Positions 10,128-20,889 are shown, counted from the first letter of the stretch. The stretch: 64,000 nt of DNA from JBKHXF01 sp046566145 (GCA_046566145.1 JBKHXF010000008.1:186001-250000); one strand, 5' to 3'. Notes: generated by a model from the letters alone, not told the origin. Numbers and translations are program-made.

Positions 10128-11357
10128 TCAGCCGGCGACGACGACCTCGAGGATGCGACCGTCCTGCGTGGTCGCGACCACGCGCCCGTCCCGGGCCGTC
10201 GAGAAGGACAGCACCCCGGTGAGCGGCCCGAGCTGGTCCGTCCAGTCGCGCTCGGCCACGAGGGTGCCGGCCGCGTCGAAGGCGGCGCTGCGCACGAGCC
10301 CCGAGCAGAGGTCACCGTAGAAGAGGTGCCCCTGCAGGGCGGGGACGGTCGGGCTGGTCCACACTCCCGCCCCGATGATCGAGCACGACCCGTCGTCGTG
10401 GGTGTAGGTGACCTGCGGCAGCACCGTCCCGTCGGCGCTGCAGCCCTCCCGCGCGTAGCAGCGGTCCCCCTCCAGCACCGGCCACCCGAGGTTCGCGCCG
10501 CCGGCGTCGTCGACCGTGAGGACCGTCACCTCCTCGACCGCGTTCTGTCCGACGTCGGGCACGTACAGCAGCCCGCCCGCGACGGCGATGCGGTAGGGGT
10601 TGCGAAGCCCGTACACCCACAGCTCCGGGGCGTCCCCGTCCCGGAACGGGTTGTCGGCCGGCACCGTGTACGGCTCCTCGCCGTCGACGTCGATGCGCAG
10701 GATGCCGCCGAGGCGTGTGTCGGTGTCCTGGCCGTTGGCGAAGGGGTCGCCCGCGCCGCCGCCGTCGCCGAGCGCCACGAGCAGCGTGCCGTCGGGGGCG
10801 AAGACGATGGACCCGCCGTTGTGGTTCGACGCGGGCTGGTCGACGGTCAGGAGGACCCGCTCCGAGGACGCGTCGGCACCCGTCGGCGAGGCGGTGAGCT
10901 CGGACACGGTCGTCTCCCCGGCGGGGCCCGAGTAGTGCACGAACACCCGGGCAGGGTCGTCGGGGTGGACGGCGAGTCCGAGCAGGCCCTGCTCGCCCGC
11001 GAACGTGATCCGATCGCGCAGGTCGACCCAGGTGGTGACGGAGCCATCGGCGAGGAGCCGGACCCGCCCGGACTGCTCCAGCACGAGCAGCCCCGTCCCG
11101 CCGGGGGCGTCGGCCACCATGGTCGGGGCCTCGAAGCCCGACCCGAGCTCGACGAACGCGAGCTCGAGCTCCTCGAGCGGGACGCTCGGGGACGGCGCCG
11201 GGGTCCCGGGCTCGCTCGCGGAGGGCGACGGCGCGGCGGTGGCCGTGGGCGAGGGCGGTGCGGCCGACGGCTCCGGGGTCGCCGCCGGGTCGGGCCCGCC
11301 GCCGCACGCGGTGGCGGCGAGGAGGAGGGCGGGCAGCAGGGCGGTCCGGGTGGGCAC
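10128..11357 (-). CDS. PQQ-dependent sugar (glucose/sorbosone) dehydrogenase-like lipoprotein
   Basis: Secreted beta-propeller oxidoreductase of 409 residues, like soluble quinoprotein glucose dehydrogenase or Asd. It starts with a lipoprotein signal (LLPALLLAATAC, lipidated cysteine near residue 18). A proline/serine/threonine/alanine linker to about residue 60 should space the enzyme from the membrane. Family marks are QGLLGLAVHP, the histidine in QPASNHNGGSIVFAPDGTL, ALGDGGGAGDP, YGLRNPYRIAV and YVPDVGQNAVEEV. Electrons would go from sugar to PQQ. No PQQ biosynthesis genes are in the window, so the cofactor is inferred from the family. The GTG at 11357 has CCGGAG upstream. Confidence 0.85.
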   Translation of the reverse strand: MPTRTALLPALLLAATACGGGPDPAATPEPSAAPPSPTATAAPSPSASEPGTPAPSPSVPLEELELAFVELGSGFEAPTMVADAPGGTGLLVLEQSGRVRLLADGSVTTWVDLRDRITFAGEQGLLGLAVHPDDPARVFVHYSGPAGETTVSELTASPTGADASSERVLLTVDQPASNHNGGSIVFAPDGTLLVALGDGGGAGDPFANGQDTDTRLGGILRIDVDGEEPYTVPADNPFRDGDAPELWVYGLRNPYRIAVAGGLLYVPDVGQNAVEEVTVLTVDDAGGANLGWPVLEGDRCYAREGCSADGTVLPQVTYTHDDGSCSIIGAGVWTSPTVPALQGHLFYGDLCSGLVRSAAFDAAGTLVAERDWTDQLGPLTGVLSFSTARDGRVVATTQDGRILEVVVAG

Positions 11358-11553
11358 GGCGGCTCCGGAGGGTCGGGGGCGGGGTCACCGCGGCGGGTGT
11401 GGTGACGGGGTGCGCGCCGAGCGCCGGGGTGGGGGGTGTCCGCGCGCCCGTGCTCGGATGCTCAAGGGTTCGGGGCCGAGGTGCCGACAGGGTGACGGAA
11501 CGCGCGCGACGGTGCGCGTCGACCCGGGCCGCGAGGACGAGGAGGCACCACGC

Positions 11554-12150
11554 GTGGACGACTTCGCCACGCTGCTCTCCGCCGCGCGCGCGGGCGACGG
11601 GCGGGCCTGGACCTCCCTGTACGACCGCATCGCCCCGGTGGTGCTGTCCTACCTCCGCTCGCAGCGTGCGCCCGACCCCGAGGACCTCACGGGTGAGGTC
11701 CTGCTGCAGGTGGTCCGGGACCTCCACCGCTTCCGCGGCGACGAGGCGAACCTGCGCTCCTGGGTGCTCACGATCGCCCACCACCGGCTGATCGACGCAC
11801 GGCGGTACCACCAGCGTCGACCGGTCGAGCCGACCGACACGGGCGAGCTGCCGGCGCTGCGCTCCGACGAGGACGTCGCCGGCACCGTCGTGGCGGGCGA
11901 GGGACTCGCGGCGGCCCTGGCGATGCTCGACGCGCTGACGGAGGAGCAGCGGACGGTCGTGGTGCTCCGCGAGGTGCACGACCTGCCGGTGCGCGACGTG
12001 GCCGCCGTGCTCGGGAAGCGACCGGGCGCCGTCAAGGCGCTCCACCACCGCGCCATGACCACGCTGCGCGAGCGCCTCGACGTGGCGGCCGTGACGCCCA
12101 CCGGCGTCCGCTCCACGCACACCGAGGCGCGCGCGGAGGGCGCCGCGTGA
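11554..12150 (+). CDS. ECF-type RNA polymerase sigma factor
   Basis: A 198-residue sigma-70 family regulator with only regions 2 and 4. Region 2 covers roughly residues 10-80 (PEDLTGEVLLQVVRDLHRFR and LRSWVLTIAHHRLIDARR). Region 4 (ALTEEQRTVVVLREVHDLPV then RDVAAVLGKRPGAVKALHHR) is a helix-turn-helix for the -35 element. The GTG at 11554 has GGAGG eight bases upstream; an earlier GTG is possible but adds a non-conserved head. The next gene, 32 bp downstream, encodes a single-pass membrane protein that could be its regulator. The signal and regulon are unknown. Confidence 0.9.
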   Translation: MDDFATLLSAARAGDGRAWTSLYDRIAPVVLSYLRSQRAPDPEDLTGEVLLQVVRDLHRFRGDEANLRSWVLTIAHHRLIDARRYHQRRPVEPTDTGELPALRSDEDVAGTVVAGEGLAAALAMLDALTEEQRTVVVLREVHDLPVRDVAAVLGKRPGAVKALHHRAMTTLRERLDVAAVTPTGVRSTHTEARAEGAA

Positions 12151-12182
12151 CCGTCCGTTCGACGCCGGCGCTGTAGTCGACG

Positions 12183-12989
12183 ATGGATCGCTCACCCCGC
12201 CCCGACACCGCCGCCACCGACCCCGTGGCGGAGCTCCTCGCGCCGCTGCGCGAGGTCGCTCCCGACGTGCTGACTCGCGACCGGCACCTCACGGCGCTGC
12301 TCGCCGAGGTGCGCACGGTCGACGTCGCCGGCGCGCCGGCCGGGCTCGGTTGGGGCAAGGGGCTCGGCTGGAGCCGCCGCACCCGGACCGCCCTCGGGCT
12401 GACGGGTACCAAGCTGGTCCTCGCCGCCACCGCGGCCGCGGCCACCACGGGTGGTGGGCTCGCCGCGACCGGCAACCTCCCCGCTCCGGTCCAGCAGGTG
12501 GTCGCCGACGCCGGCGCTCGGATGGGCCTCACCCTTCCTGCGCCGTCCGGCGCCGCAACCGAGGACGAGCTCGAGGAGCTCGACGGCATCGAGCTGCCGG
12601 ACCTGCCCGGTACCGCGCCGGCTGGGCGCGGCAACGGCACCGGCCCGGACGGTGAGGGCGCCCCCGCCCACGGGCGACCCTCACCGGACGAGACGCCGTC
12701 GGACCGCGGCCGCGGGCAGGGCCGTTCCGACGACAGCGAGACCGCACGGAACGAGGACCGTCGCGGGAAGGGGACCCCGGAGCAGCGCGGGAACGACCGC
12801 GACGACGAGCCCCAGGACGAGCGCGACGCCGAGGACCGCGCCGACGACGCGGACGACCGCGACGCCGACGACGACCGCGACGACGCACACGAGCGCGACG
12901 ACCGGGACGACGAGGACCGGGACGACGACGACCGGGACGGTGAGGACCGGGACGACGATCGCGCCGAGAAGCGCGGCAAGGACGGCTGA
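12183..12989 (+). CDS. Membrane protein with long Asp/Arg-rich tail, downstream of an ECF sigma factor
   Basis: Unrecognised 268-residue protein. Residues 1-70 are a soluble head (VAELLAPLREVAPDVLTRDR). One hydrophobic segment lies near residues 78-100 (KLVLAATAAAATTGGGLAATG), then NLPAPVQQVVADAGARMGL. A disordered tail of about 130 residues is built almost only from Asp, Arg, Glu and Gly, with repeated RDDD, DRDD and EDRD units. Similar small proteins with a PxPVQ segment after the membrane helix often follow sigma genes in actinobacteria. No zinc anti-sigma motif (HxxxCxxC) is present. An anti-sigma or signal-sensing role is inferred only from position. Confidence 0.7.
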   Translation: MDRSPRPDTAATDPVAELLAPLREVAPDVLTRDRHLTALLAEVRTVDVAGAPAGLGWGKGLGWSRRTRTALGLTGTKLVLAATAAAATTGGGLAATGNLPAPVQQVVADAGARMGLTLPAPSGAATEDELEELDGIELPDLPGTAPAGRGNGTGPDGEGAPAHGRPSPDETPSDRGRGQGRSDDSETARNEDRRGKGTPEQRGNDRDDEPQDERDAEDRADDADDRDADDDRDDAHERDDRDDEDRDDDDRDGEDRDDDRAEKRGKDG

Positions 12990-13024
12990 GAGCCGCGGAA
13001 CCGCCTGGGACCGGGAACGAGCGG

Positions 13025-13942
13025 TCAGCCCAGCGCCGGCAGCGCCTGCACGACCTCGGCCACCGGGGCGAACAGGTCACCGTGTGCCTCCAACCGGTCC
13101 CGCAACCGGTTCGCGTGGAAGCGCAGCGGGGTCCGGCCCTCGGCGGCCGCCTCCACCTCCCCCCACGTCACCGGGGTCGAGACGGTGGGCACCGGCTCGG
13201 CACGCAGCGAGTAGACGCTGACGGTCGTCTTCGACCACGAGTTCTGCGACCAGTCGACGAAGACCTTGCCGGAGCGTCGCGACCTCGTCATCGAGGTCAG
13301 CACCAGCTCGGGGTGCACCCGCTCCAGCAGCTGCCCCACGGCCAGCGCCCAGCCCTTGGTCTCCTCGTAGCTCGTCGGGGCGTTCACCGGCACGTAGACC
13401 TGCATGCCCTTGCGTCCCGAGGTCTTCGCGACGCAGACCAGGTCGAGGCGCTCGCACACGTCGCGGACCAGCAGGGCGACCCGAGCGCACTCCTGCAGCG
13501 TCGCCGGCGCGCCGGGGTCGAGGTCGAACACGACGCAGGTCGGCACGGTCGTGTCCGGCCGCCGGGCGAGGGAGGTGTGAAGCTCCAACGCCGCGAGGTT
13601 CGCCACCCACACGAGGCTCGGCAGGTCGGACACGTCGCAGTGCACCACGACGTCCCCGTCGCGGGCGTCGTCGGGCCGCTCGAGCGGCAGGGTCGCGACG
13701 AAGTCCGGTCGGTGCTCCGGGCAGCGCTTCTCGAAGAAGTGCCCCCGCTCGACGCCGTCGGGGAAGCGCTTCATCGTGAGCGGACGCCCGGCGAGGTGCG
13801 GCAGCAGGGCCTCGGCCACACCGACGTAGTAGTCGATGACGTGGGCCTTGGTGAACCCCTGCGCGGGGTAGAGCACCTTGTCGAGGTTCGACAGGCTGAG
13901 CGACCGGCCCTCGATCTCGACCGTGGTGCGCGTCGAGGCCAC
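13025..13942 (-). CDS. ligD: LigD-type NHEJ polymerase (PolDom, primase-polymerase)
   Basis: Stand-alone polymerase domain of LigD, 305 residues, which fills gaps and adds nucleotides at broken DNA ends during non-homologous end joining. The N-terminus SNLDKVLYPAQGFTKAHVID is typical. Metal-binding aspartates sit in VVFDLDPG at residues 140 and 142. Later come SGRKGMQVYVPV, SGKVFVDWSQNSWSKTTVS, and PVTWGEVE. Nuclease and ligase domains found in full LigD are absent, and no separate ligase gene is in the window. The GTG at 13942 follows the Ku stop with one base between (TGAgGTG), implying translational coupling. Confidence 0.9.
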   Translation of the reverse strand: MASTRTTVEIEGRSLSLSNLDKVLYPAQGFTKAHVIDYYVGVAEALLPHLAGRPLTMKRFPDGVERGHFFEKRCPEHRPDFVATLPLERPDDARDGDVVVHCDVSDLPSLVWVANLAALELHTSLARRPDTTVPTCVVFDLDPGAPATLQECARVALLVRDVCERLDLVCVAKTSGRKGMQVYVPVNAPTSYEETKGWALAVGQLLERVHPELVLTSMTRSRRSGKVFVDWSQNSWSKTTVSVYSLRAEPVPTVSTPVTWGEVEAAAEGRTPLRFHANRLRDRLEAHGDLFAPVAEVVQALPALG

Positions 13943-13943
13943 C

Positions 13944-14744
13944 TCAGGCCGACTCGGCCGTGCGCGCCTGCTTGGCCTTCTCGAGCGACGCCTCGAGCGC
14001 GCTCATGAGGTCGACGACCTCGCCCGACTCGGACTCGTCCTCGGGCGCGGACACGATCTCCTCGCCCTCGGCCTTCCTCTCGATGAGCGCGAGCACCTCC
14101 TCGCGGTGCACGTCGCGGTAGCGCTCCGGCTCCCAGTCGGTCGACAGCGACTCGACGAGCTGGCGGGCCATCGCGAGCTCCTTCTCCCCGACCTCGACGT
14201 CGCCGGGCGGCAGGTCGAGCTTCGACGTCGGCACGACCTCGTCCGCGAACACGAGGGTCGAGACGGCGATGGCGTCGCCGAGGGGGCGGATGACCGCGAG
14301 GTACTGCTTGCTGCGCAGCACGAACCGGGCGATGGCGGCCTTGCCGGTCTCGGACATGGCCCGGTGCAGCAGGGTGTAGGCCTTGTCGGCCGCCTGGCCC
14401 GGTACGAGGTAGTAGGACGAGTCGTAGTAGACGGGGTCGATGTCGGCGAGGTCGACGAAGTCCGAGATCTCGATCGTCTTGGAGCCCTTCGGGTCGAGCG
14501 CCTTCAGCTCGTCGGGCTCGAGCACCACGTAGCGGTCCGGGGCGACCTCGAACCCCTTCACGATGTCGTCGCGCTCGACCTCCTCCCCGTCGGCCTGCGC
14601 GACCTTGCGGTGGCGGATGCGGGAGTGGTCGCCGCGCCGGATCTCGCGGAACGAGACGTTCTTGCGGTCCACGGCGGTCACGAGCTTGATGGGGATGTTG
14701 ACCAGCCCGAAGCTGATGGCCCCCGTCCAGATCGACCGTGGCAT
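13944..14744 (-). CDS. ku: Ku DNA end-binding protein
   Basis: Bacterial Ku homodimer subunit, 266 residues, which threads onto DNA double-strand ends and recruits the end-joining polymerase and ligase. Hallmarks are the N-terminal SIWTGAISFGLVNIPIKLV, FREIRRGDHSRIRHRKV, GFEVAPDRYVVLEPDEL and YYDSSYYLVPG. The C-terminus is the short charged kind (SALEASLEKAKQARTAESA). The ATG at 14744 has GAGGAG just upstream. It is the first gene of the ku-ligD pair and reads away from the neighbouring acetyltransferase and HerA operon. Confidence 0.95.
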   Translation of the reverse strand: MPRSIWTGAISFGLVNIPIKLVTAVDRKNVSFREIRRGDHSRIRHRKVAQADGEEVERDDIVKGFEVAPDRYVVLEPDELKALDPKGSKTIEISDFVDLADIDPVYYDSSYYLVPGQAADKAYTLLHRAMSETGKAAIARFVLRSKQYLAVIRPLGDAIAVSTLVFADEVVPTSKLDLPPGDVEVGEKELAMARQLVESLSTDWEPERYRDVHREEVLALIERKAEGEEIVSAPEDESESGEVVDLMSALEASLEKAKQARTAESA

Positions 14745-14907
14745 CGGTCCACTCCTCGTCCGTCGTCCGCCACCCCGCGCGTGCGGGGACAGCCTGCCCA
14801 GTATCGTTGACCGCGCGCCGCCGCGCACCCGCCCCGTCGACCGGGTGCGCGCTGCCTCCCGCTCCCCCGCCGGCACCGTCCGCGCCGGCCCGACCCGTGG
14901 GCCCCCC

Positions 14908-15432
14908 GTGACCACACCCGCCCCCCGGCCGGACCGGCTGCCCGTCGAGGGTCGCATCCGCCCCGTCACCGACGCGGACGCCGACGCGCTCACCGCGCTC
15001 GTCGGCGCCGCGTACGCGGAGCACCCCGGCTGCGTCCTCGACCTGCCGGGGGTCGACGCCGACCTGACGGCCCCCCGGCGCACCTTCGACGCCAGGGGCG
15101 GGGACCTGTGGGTCGTCGAGGATGCCGACGGTGGGGTCGTGGCCTGCGGCGGGTGGAAGCCGGCCACGGTCGACGGCGAGCCGGCGGTGGAGCTGTCACG
15201 CCTGTACGTGGCCGCCCGGGCCCGCCGGCGCGGCCTCGCCGCGTGGCTCGTCGGCCAGGTCGAGCGGGTCGGGCGCGAGCGCGGTGCGGCGCTGGTCACC
15301 CTGTGGTCGGACACCCGCTTCGCCGACGCGCACCGGCTGTACGAGCGGCTCGGCTACGAGCGCCAGCCCGGGACCCGGGAGCTGCACGACCCCAGCGACA
15401 CGACCGAGTACGAGTTCCGCCGGCGGCTCTGA
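14908..15432 (+). CDS. GNAT family N-acetyltransferase
   Basis: A 174-residue acetyltransferase with the GNAT fold. IRPVTDADADALTALV starts the fold, LSRLYVAARARRRGLAAWLV is motif A with the acetyl-CoA pyrophosphate loop (RxxGxA form), and FADAHRLYERLGYERQ is motif B. The tail TTEYEFRRRL is common in small-molecule GNATs. The substrate is unknown. The GTG at 14908 is the most likely start, but no good ribosome site is seen. It lies between ku and herA; whether it belongs to the repair island is open. Confidence 0.8.
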   Translation: MTTPAPRPDRLPVEGRIRPVTDADADALTALVGAAYAEHPGCVLDLPGVDADLTAPRRTFDARGGDLWVVEDADGGVVACGGWKPATVDGEPAVELSRLYVAARARRRGLAAWLVGQVERVGRERGAALVTLWSDTRFADAHRLYERLGYERQPGTRELHDPSDTTEYEFRRRL

Positions 15433-15453
15433 CCCGCCGTCACACCGCGTCGT

Positions 15454-15459
15454 TAGGCT
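15454..15459 (+). promoter_or_regulatory. -10 element (TAGGCT) of herA
   Basis: TAGGCT lies about 37 bases before the GTG of herA and just after the acetyltransferase stop, so herA probably has its own promoter. Confidence 0.5.
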
Positions 15460-15496
15460 CGCGCCCCCACCCACCCGCGCGACCCCCGAGGCCCCC

Positions 15497-17230
<1,734 letters not shown>

Positions 17231-17277
17231 CGCCCGGGCGCACGGCCCGCCCCTCGGACGGTGTCACAGACGGGTCC

Positions 17278-17283
17278 TAGGCT
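17278..17283 (+). promoter_or_regulatory. Leaderless promoter -10 (TAGGCT) of sbcD
   Basis: TAGGCT followed by seven bases and then the ATG of sbcD puts the transcription start on or next to the start codon. The sbcD-sbcC-nurA part can thus be expressed separately from herA. Confidence 0.55.
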
Positions 17284-17290
17284 GACGCAC

Positions 17291-18457
17291 ATGCGCTTCC
17301 TCCACACCGCCGACTGGCACGTCGGCCGGACCATCCGGGGCCGCTCCCGCGCCGACGAGCACCGGGCGGTCCTGTCCGAGGTGGTCGGCCTCGCCGCGGA
17401 GCACGACGTCGACGTCGTGCTCGTCGCCGGCGACGTCTTCGACACGGCCACGCCGGGGCCCGAGTCCGAGGACATCGTCTACCGGACGCTGCTCGACCTG
17501 ACGCGCACGGGCGCGCGCGTGGTCCTGCTCGCCGGCAACCACGACAACCCGCGCCGGCTCGCCGCGGTCCGCCCGCTGCTCGACCTGACCGGCGTGCACG
17601 TCGCCGACACCGTGCGCCACCCCGACGACGGAGGCGTGCTCGAGCTCGAGACACCCAACGGCACGGCCCGGGTCGCGCTGGTCCCGTTCCTGTCGCAGCG
17701 CTCGATCGTCAAGGCCCAGCAGCTGATGGAGCTCGCGGCCGACCAGCAGGCCGGGCGGTACGCCGCCCGGGTGCGGATGGTCCTCGACGCGCTCGCCGAG
17801 CGGTTCCACCCCGACACGGTCAACGTGGTGCTCGCCCACCTCACCCTCGCCGCCTCGACCCCCACCGTGGGGGACGGGGAACGCCTGAGCCACGTCCTCG
17901 ACTACGTCGTGCCGCCCCAGGCGATGCCGGTGACCGCGCACTACGCCGCGCTCGGGCACCTGCACCGGCCGCACCGCGTCGAGGCACCCTGCCCGGCGTG
18001 GTACTCCGGCTCCCCGCTGCACCTCGACTTCGGCGAGAAGCGGGGGGAGAAGTCCGTGCTGCTCGTCGACGCCGAGCCGGGTGTGCCCGCCACCGTGACC
18101 CCGCTGCCGCTCGCGGCGGGGCGTCGCCTGCGCACCCTCACCGGCACCCTCGAGCAGCTCGAGGCGCAGGTCGCCGACGTCGGCGACGACCACCTGCGGG
18201 TGGTCGTGCGCGAACCCGCCGCGGTCGGGCTCGCCGACACCGTCCGGTCGCTCTTCCCCGGCGCCGTGGACGTCCGGGTCGCCCGCGACGACGACGCGCG
18301 CCCCACGGCGGAGCGACAGGTGGACGTCGGTGGTCGCCCCGACGAGCTCCTCGGGCGCTACCTGCAGGAGCGCGACGTCGCGGACCCGGCCCTGCTGGAG
18401 CTGTTCCGGACGCTGTGGGACGAGGCCACCAGCACCGACGACGCGGGGGCCGCCTGA
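17291..18457 (+). CDS. sbcD: SbcD/Mre11 exonuclease subunit
   Basis: Metallophosphoesterase nuclease of 388 residues that pairs with SbcC/Rad50 to open and trim DNA ends and hairpins. The five phosphoesterase motifs are visible: FLHTADWHVG (Asp8, His10), VLVAGDVFD, LLAGNHDN, VVLAHLTLA and YAALGHLHRPH. A capping domain and a Rad50-binding C-terminus follow. The ATG at 17291 fits the leaderless promoter. Its TGA overlaps the sbcC ATG by one base (TGATG). Confidence 0.95.
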   Translation: MRFLHTADWHVGRTIRGRSRADEHRAVLSEVVGLAAEHDVDVVLVAGDVFDTATPGPESEDIVYRTLLDLTRTGARVVLLAGNHDNPRRLAAVRPLLDLTGVHVADTVRHPDDGGVLELETPNGTARVALVPFLSQRSIVKAQQLMELAADQQAGRYAARVRMVLDALAERFHPDTVNVVLAHLTLAASTPTVGDGERLSHVLDYVVPPQAMPVTAHYAALGHLHRPHRVEAPCPAWYSGSPLHLDFGEKRGEKSVLLVDAEPGVPATVTPLPLAAGRRLRTLTGTLEQLEAQVADVGDDHLRVVVREPAAVGLADTVRSLFPGAVDVRVARDDDARPTAERQVDVGGRPDELLGRYLQERDVADPALLELFRTLWDEATSTDDAGAA

Positions 18458-20889
18458 TGCGCCCGCTGCGCCTCGAGCTGGCCGGCTTCGGCTCGTTCGT
18501 CGAGCCCACCGTCGTCGACCTCGCCGACACCGACCTGTTCGTCCTGACCGGACCCACGGGGGCCGGCAAGTCGACCCTGATCGACGCCATGGTGTTCGCG
18601 CTGTACGGCTCCGTGCCGCGCTACGACGACCGCCGCATCGTCGCGCCGGTCATCACGCAGGGCCGCAACGAGGCGCGGGTCAGGCTCACCTTCGCCGTCG
18701 GGGAGCAGACGTGGGCGGCCACCCGAGTCGTGCGCCGCACCCCCAAGGGCGCCACGACCAAGGAGGCCCGCCTGGAGCGGGTCCTGGCCACCGGCGACAC
18801 CGAGGTCGTCGCCGGGACGGCCGACGAGCTCACGGCGTCGGCCGAGCGGCTCCTCGGCCTGCGCTTCGAGCACTTCACCCGCACCGTCGTCCTGCCGCAG
18901 GGCGACGTGCACGAGTTCCTCCACGCCAACGCCAAGGAGCGCCAGGACCTGCTCGTCCAGCTCCTCGGGCTCGAGGTCTACCGCGACGTGGCCACCCGGG
19001 CGCGGTCCCGGGCCGCGGCCGCGGCGGGCCGCGTCGACACGCTCGCCGAGCGGCTCGCCGACCTCGAGGGGGTCACCCCCGACGCGCTCGCGGCCGCCGA
19101 GGCCGAGCGGTCCCGCCTCGGCGCCCTGCGCGAGCGGGTGACCGAGGCCGAGACCGAGATCGCCGAGCTGCGCGAGCGGGGCGACGCGGCGCGGCGGGCC
19201 GTCGACGAGGCCACGACCCGGCTGGACCGGGTCCGTGCGATCGTCGTGCCCGACGACGTCGCGGAGGTCGCCGCTGCCGTCAGCGCCGCACGGGGGGCGC
19301 TCGAGGGCGCCGGCGCCGAGGAGGAGCGCGCCGTCGCCGCGGTCACCGCGGCCGAGGAGGCGCTCGCCGCCCTGCCGGAGCGTGGGGCCGTCGACGCGCT
19401 CGTCCGCGCGCACGCCGAGGTCGCCCGCTGCGAGGCCGCGGTGACCACCGCCGAGGGGCACCTCGAGGCGACGCGCACGACCGCGGAGGAGAGCCGCACG
19501 CACGCGGCCCGTCTCGCCGCCGACGCGGAGGCCGCCGAGGCGGCCCTGCGACGCGCCGAGCGGGCCGAGCTCGCGCACGCGGTGGCGGCCGACCTCGAGG
19601 CCGGGGCGCCCTGCCCGGTGTGCACCCAGGTGGTGACCACGCTGCCCCACCACGAGCCCCCGGCGGACCTCGCCACCGCCCGTCGCACCCGCGACGAGGC
19701 CGTCGCCGCGGCGCGGGAGGCCACCGGCGTCGCCGAGCGCGCCGCGCAGGACGCGGCCACCGCCGCCGGCGCGGCCCAGGCCGCCCGCACCTCGCTCGAC
19801 GACGCACGCAGCGAGCGCGAGCAGCGAGCCGCGGCCGTCGGGCTCCCGGCCACCGAGCCCGAGGCCGCGACGGCCCTCGCTGACCGGGTCGCGGCCGCGA
19901 CCCGCGCCTGCGACGAGGCCCGCGCCGCCGCCCGGGAGGCCACGGCGGCGCGCACGAGCGCGGAGCAGCACCTGCGGGCTGCCGAGCACGCCGCCGGCGC
20001 GGCCTGGGGGGCGTTCGACCGGTCGCGTGACGCCGTGGCCGACCTCGGCCCGCCCGCGGTCGAGCGGACCGACCTCGGCGCCGCGTGGCAGGCGCTGGCC
20101 GCCTTCGCCGCGGGCCTCGTCCCCGAGCTCGAGGCCGCCGCCGAGGCGGCGACCCGTGGGATCGAGGCGGCCCGGGAGGCGTGGCGGGCGTGCGCCGCGG
20201 CGCTGCGTGACGAGGTCCGCGCCGGCGGGGTGCACGTGCCCGACGACGCCGGCCCGCCGGAGGCCACCGAGGCCGTCGTCCGGGCGCGCACGCGGGCCGA
20301 GGCCGCCGTGACCAACCTGGCCCAGCAGCTCGAGACCGTCGCCGAGCTCACCGACCGACGTGCCGAGGCCGAGCGCGAGCGCGACCTCGCGACCGAGCTC
20401 GGGCGCCAGCTCGACGCGAAGCACTTCGAGCGGTGGCTGCTGACCCAGGCCCTGCAGCGCCTGCTGGTCGGGGCAACCGCACGTCTCGACGAGCTGACCG
20501 GCGGTGCGTACAGCCTCACGGTCGACACCAGCGGCGTCATCGAGGTGGTGGACCACCGCAACGCCGACGAGCGCCGTCCCGTGAAGACCCTGTCCGGCGG
20601 CGAGACGTTCCTCGCGTCGTTGGCGCTGGCCCTGGCCCTCGCCGACCAGGTCGCCGAGCTCGCGTCCGGCGGCGCGGCCCGGCTCGAGGCGCTGTTCCTC
20701 GACGAGGGGTTCGGCACGCTCGACGGGGAGACGCTCGACACCGTCGCGACGGCCCTGTCGGAGCTCGGGCAGCAGGGGCGGATGGTCGGCCTGGTCACCC
20801 ACGTGCGCGAGCTCGCCGAGCAGATCCCGACCCGTTTCGAGGTCCGCAAGGTCGGGGCCTCCTCGTCGGTCACGCGGGTCGACGCGTGA
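18457..20889 (+). CDS. sbcC: SbcC/Rad50 SMC-like ATPase
   Basis: ABC-type ATPase of 810 residues with long coiled coils, the partner of SbcD. Walker A is GPTGAGKST at residues 32-40. The zinc hook CPVC is at 386-389, in the middle of two alanine/glutamate/arginine-rich coiled-coil arms. The ABC signature LSGGETFLASLALALALAD starts near residue 712, and Walker B LFLDEGFGTLD has Asp749-Glu750. It is shorter than E. coli SbcC (1048 residues) and close to archaeal Rad50 and short actinobacterial SbcC. The stop overlaps the start of the NurA-like gene by four bases (GTGA). Confidence 0.95.
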   Translation: MRPLRLELAGFGSFVEPTVVDLADTDLFVLTGPTGAGKSTLIDAMVFALYGSVPRYDDRRIVAPVITQGRNEARVRLTFAVGEQTWAATRVVRRTPKGATTKEARLERVLATGDTEVVAGTADELTASAERLLGLRFEHFTRTVVLPQGDVHEFLHANAKERQDLLVQLLGLEVYRDVATRARSRAAAAAGRVDTLAERLADLEGVTPDALAAAEAERSRLGALRERVTEAETEIAELRERGDAARRAVDEATTRLDRVRAIVVPDDVAEVAAAVSAARGALEGAGAEEERAVAAVTAAEEALAALPERGAVDALVRAHAEVARCEAAVTTAEGHLEATRTTAEESRTHAARLAADAEAAEAALRRAERAELAHAVAADLEAGAPCPVCTQVVTTLPHHEPPADLATARRTRDEAVAAAREATGVAERAAQDAATAAGAAQAARTSLDDARSEREQRAAAVGLPATEPEAATALADRVAAATRACDEARAAAREATAARTSAEQHLRAAEHAAGAAWGAFDRSRDAVADLGPPAVERTDLGAAWQALAAFAAGLVPELEAAAEAATRGIEAAREAWRACAAALRDEVRAGGVHVPDDAGPPEATEAVVRARTRAEAAVTNLAQQLETVAELTDRRAEAERERDLATELGRQLDAKHFERWLLTQALQRLLVGATARLDELTGGAYSLTVDTSGVIEVVDHRNADERRPVKTLSGGETFLASLALALALADQVAELASGGAARLEALFLDEGFGTLDGETLDTVATALSELGQQGRMVGLVTHVRELAEQIPTRFEVRKVGASSSVTRVDA

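Noticed and set aside
14908..15432. The acetyltransferase as a GNAT toxin of a toxin-antitoxin pair
   Set aside because: No ribbon-helix-helix (DUF1778-like) antitoxin gene precedes it, and its sequence ends like a general metabolite acetyltransferase.
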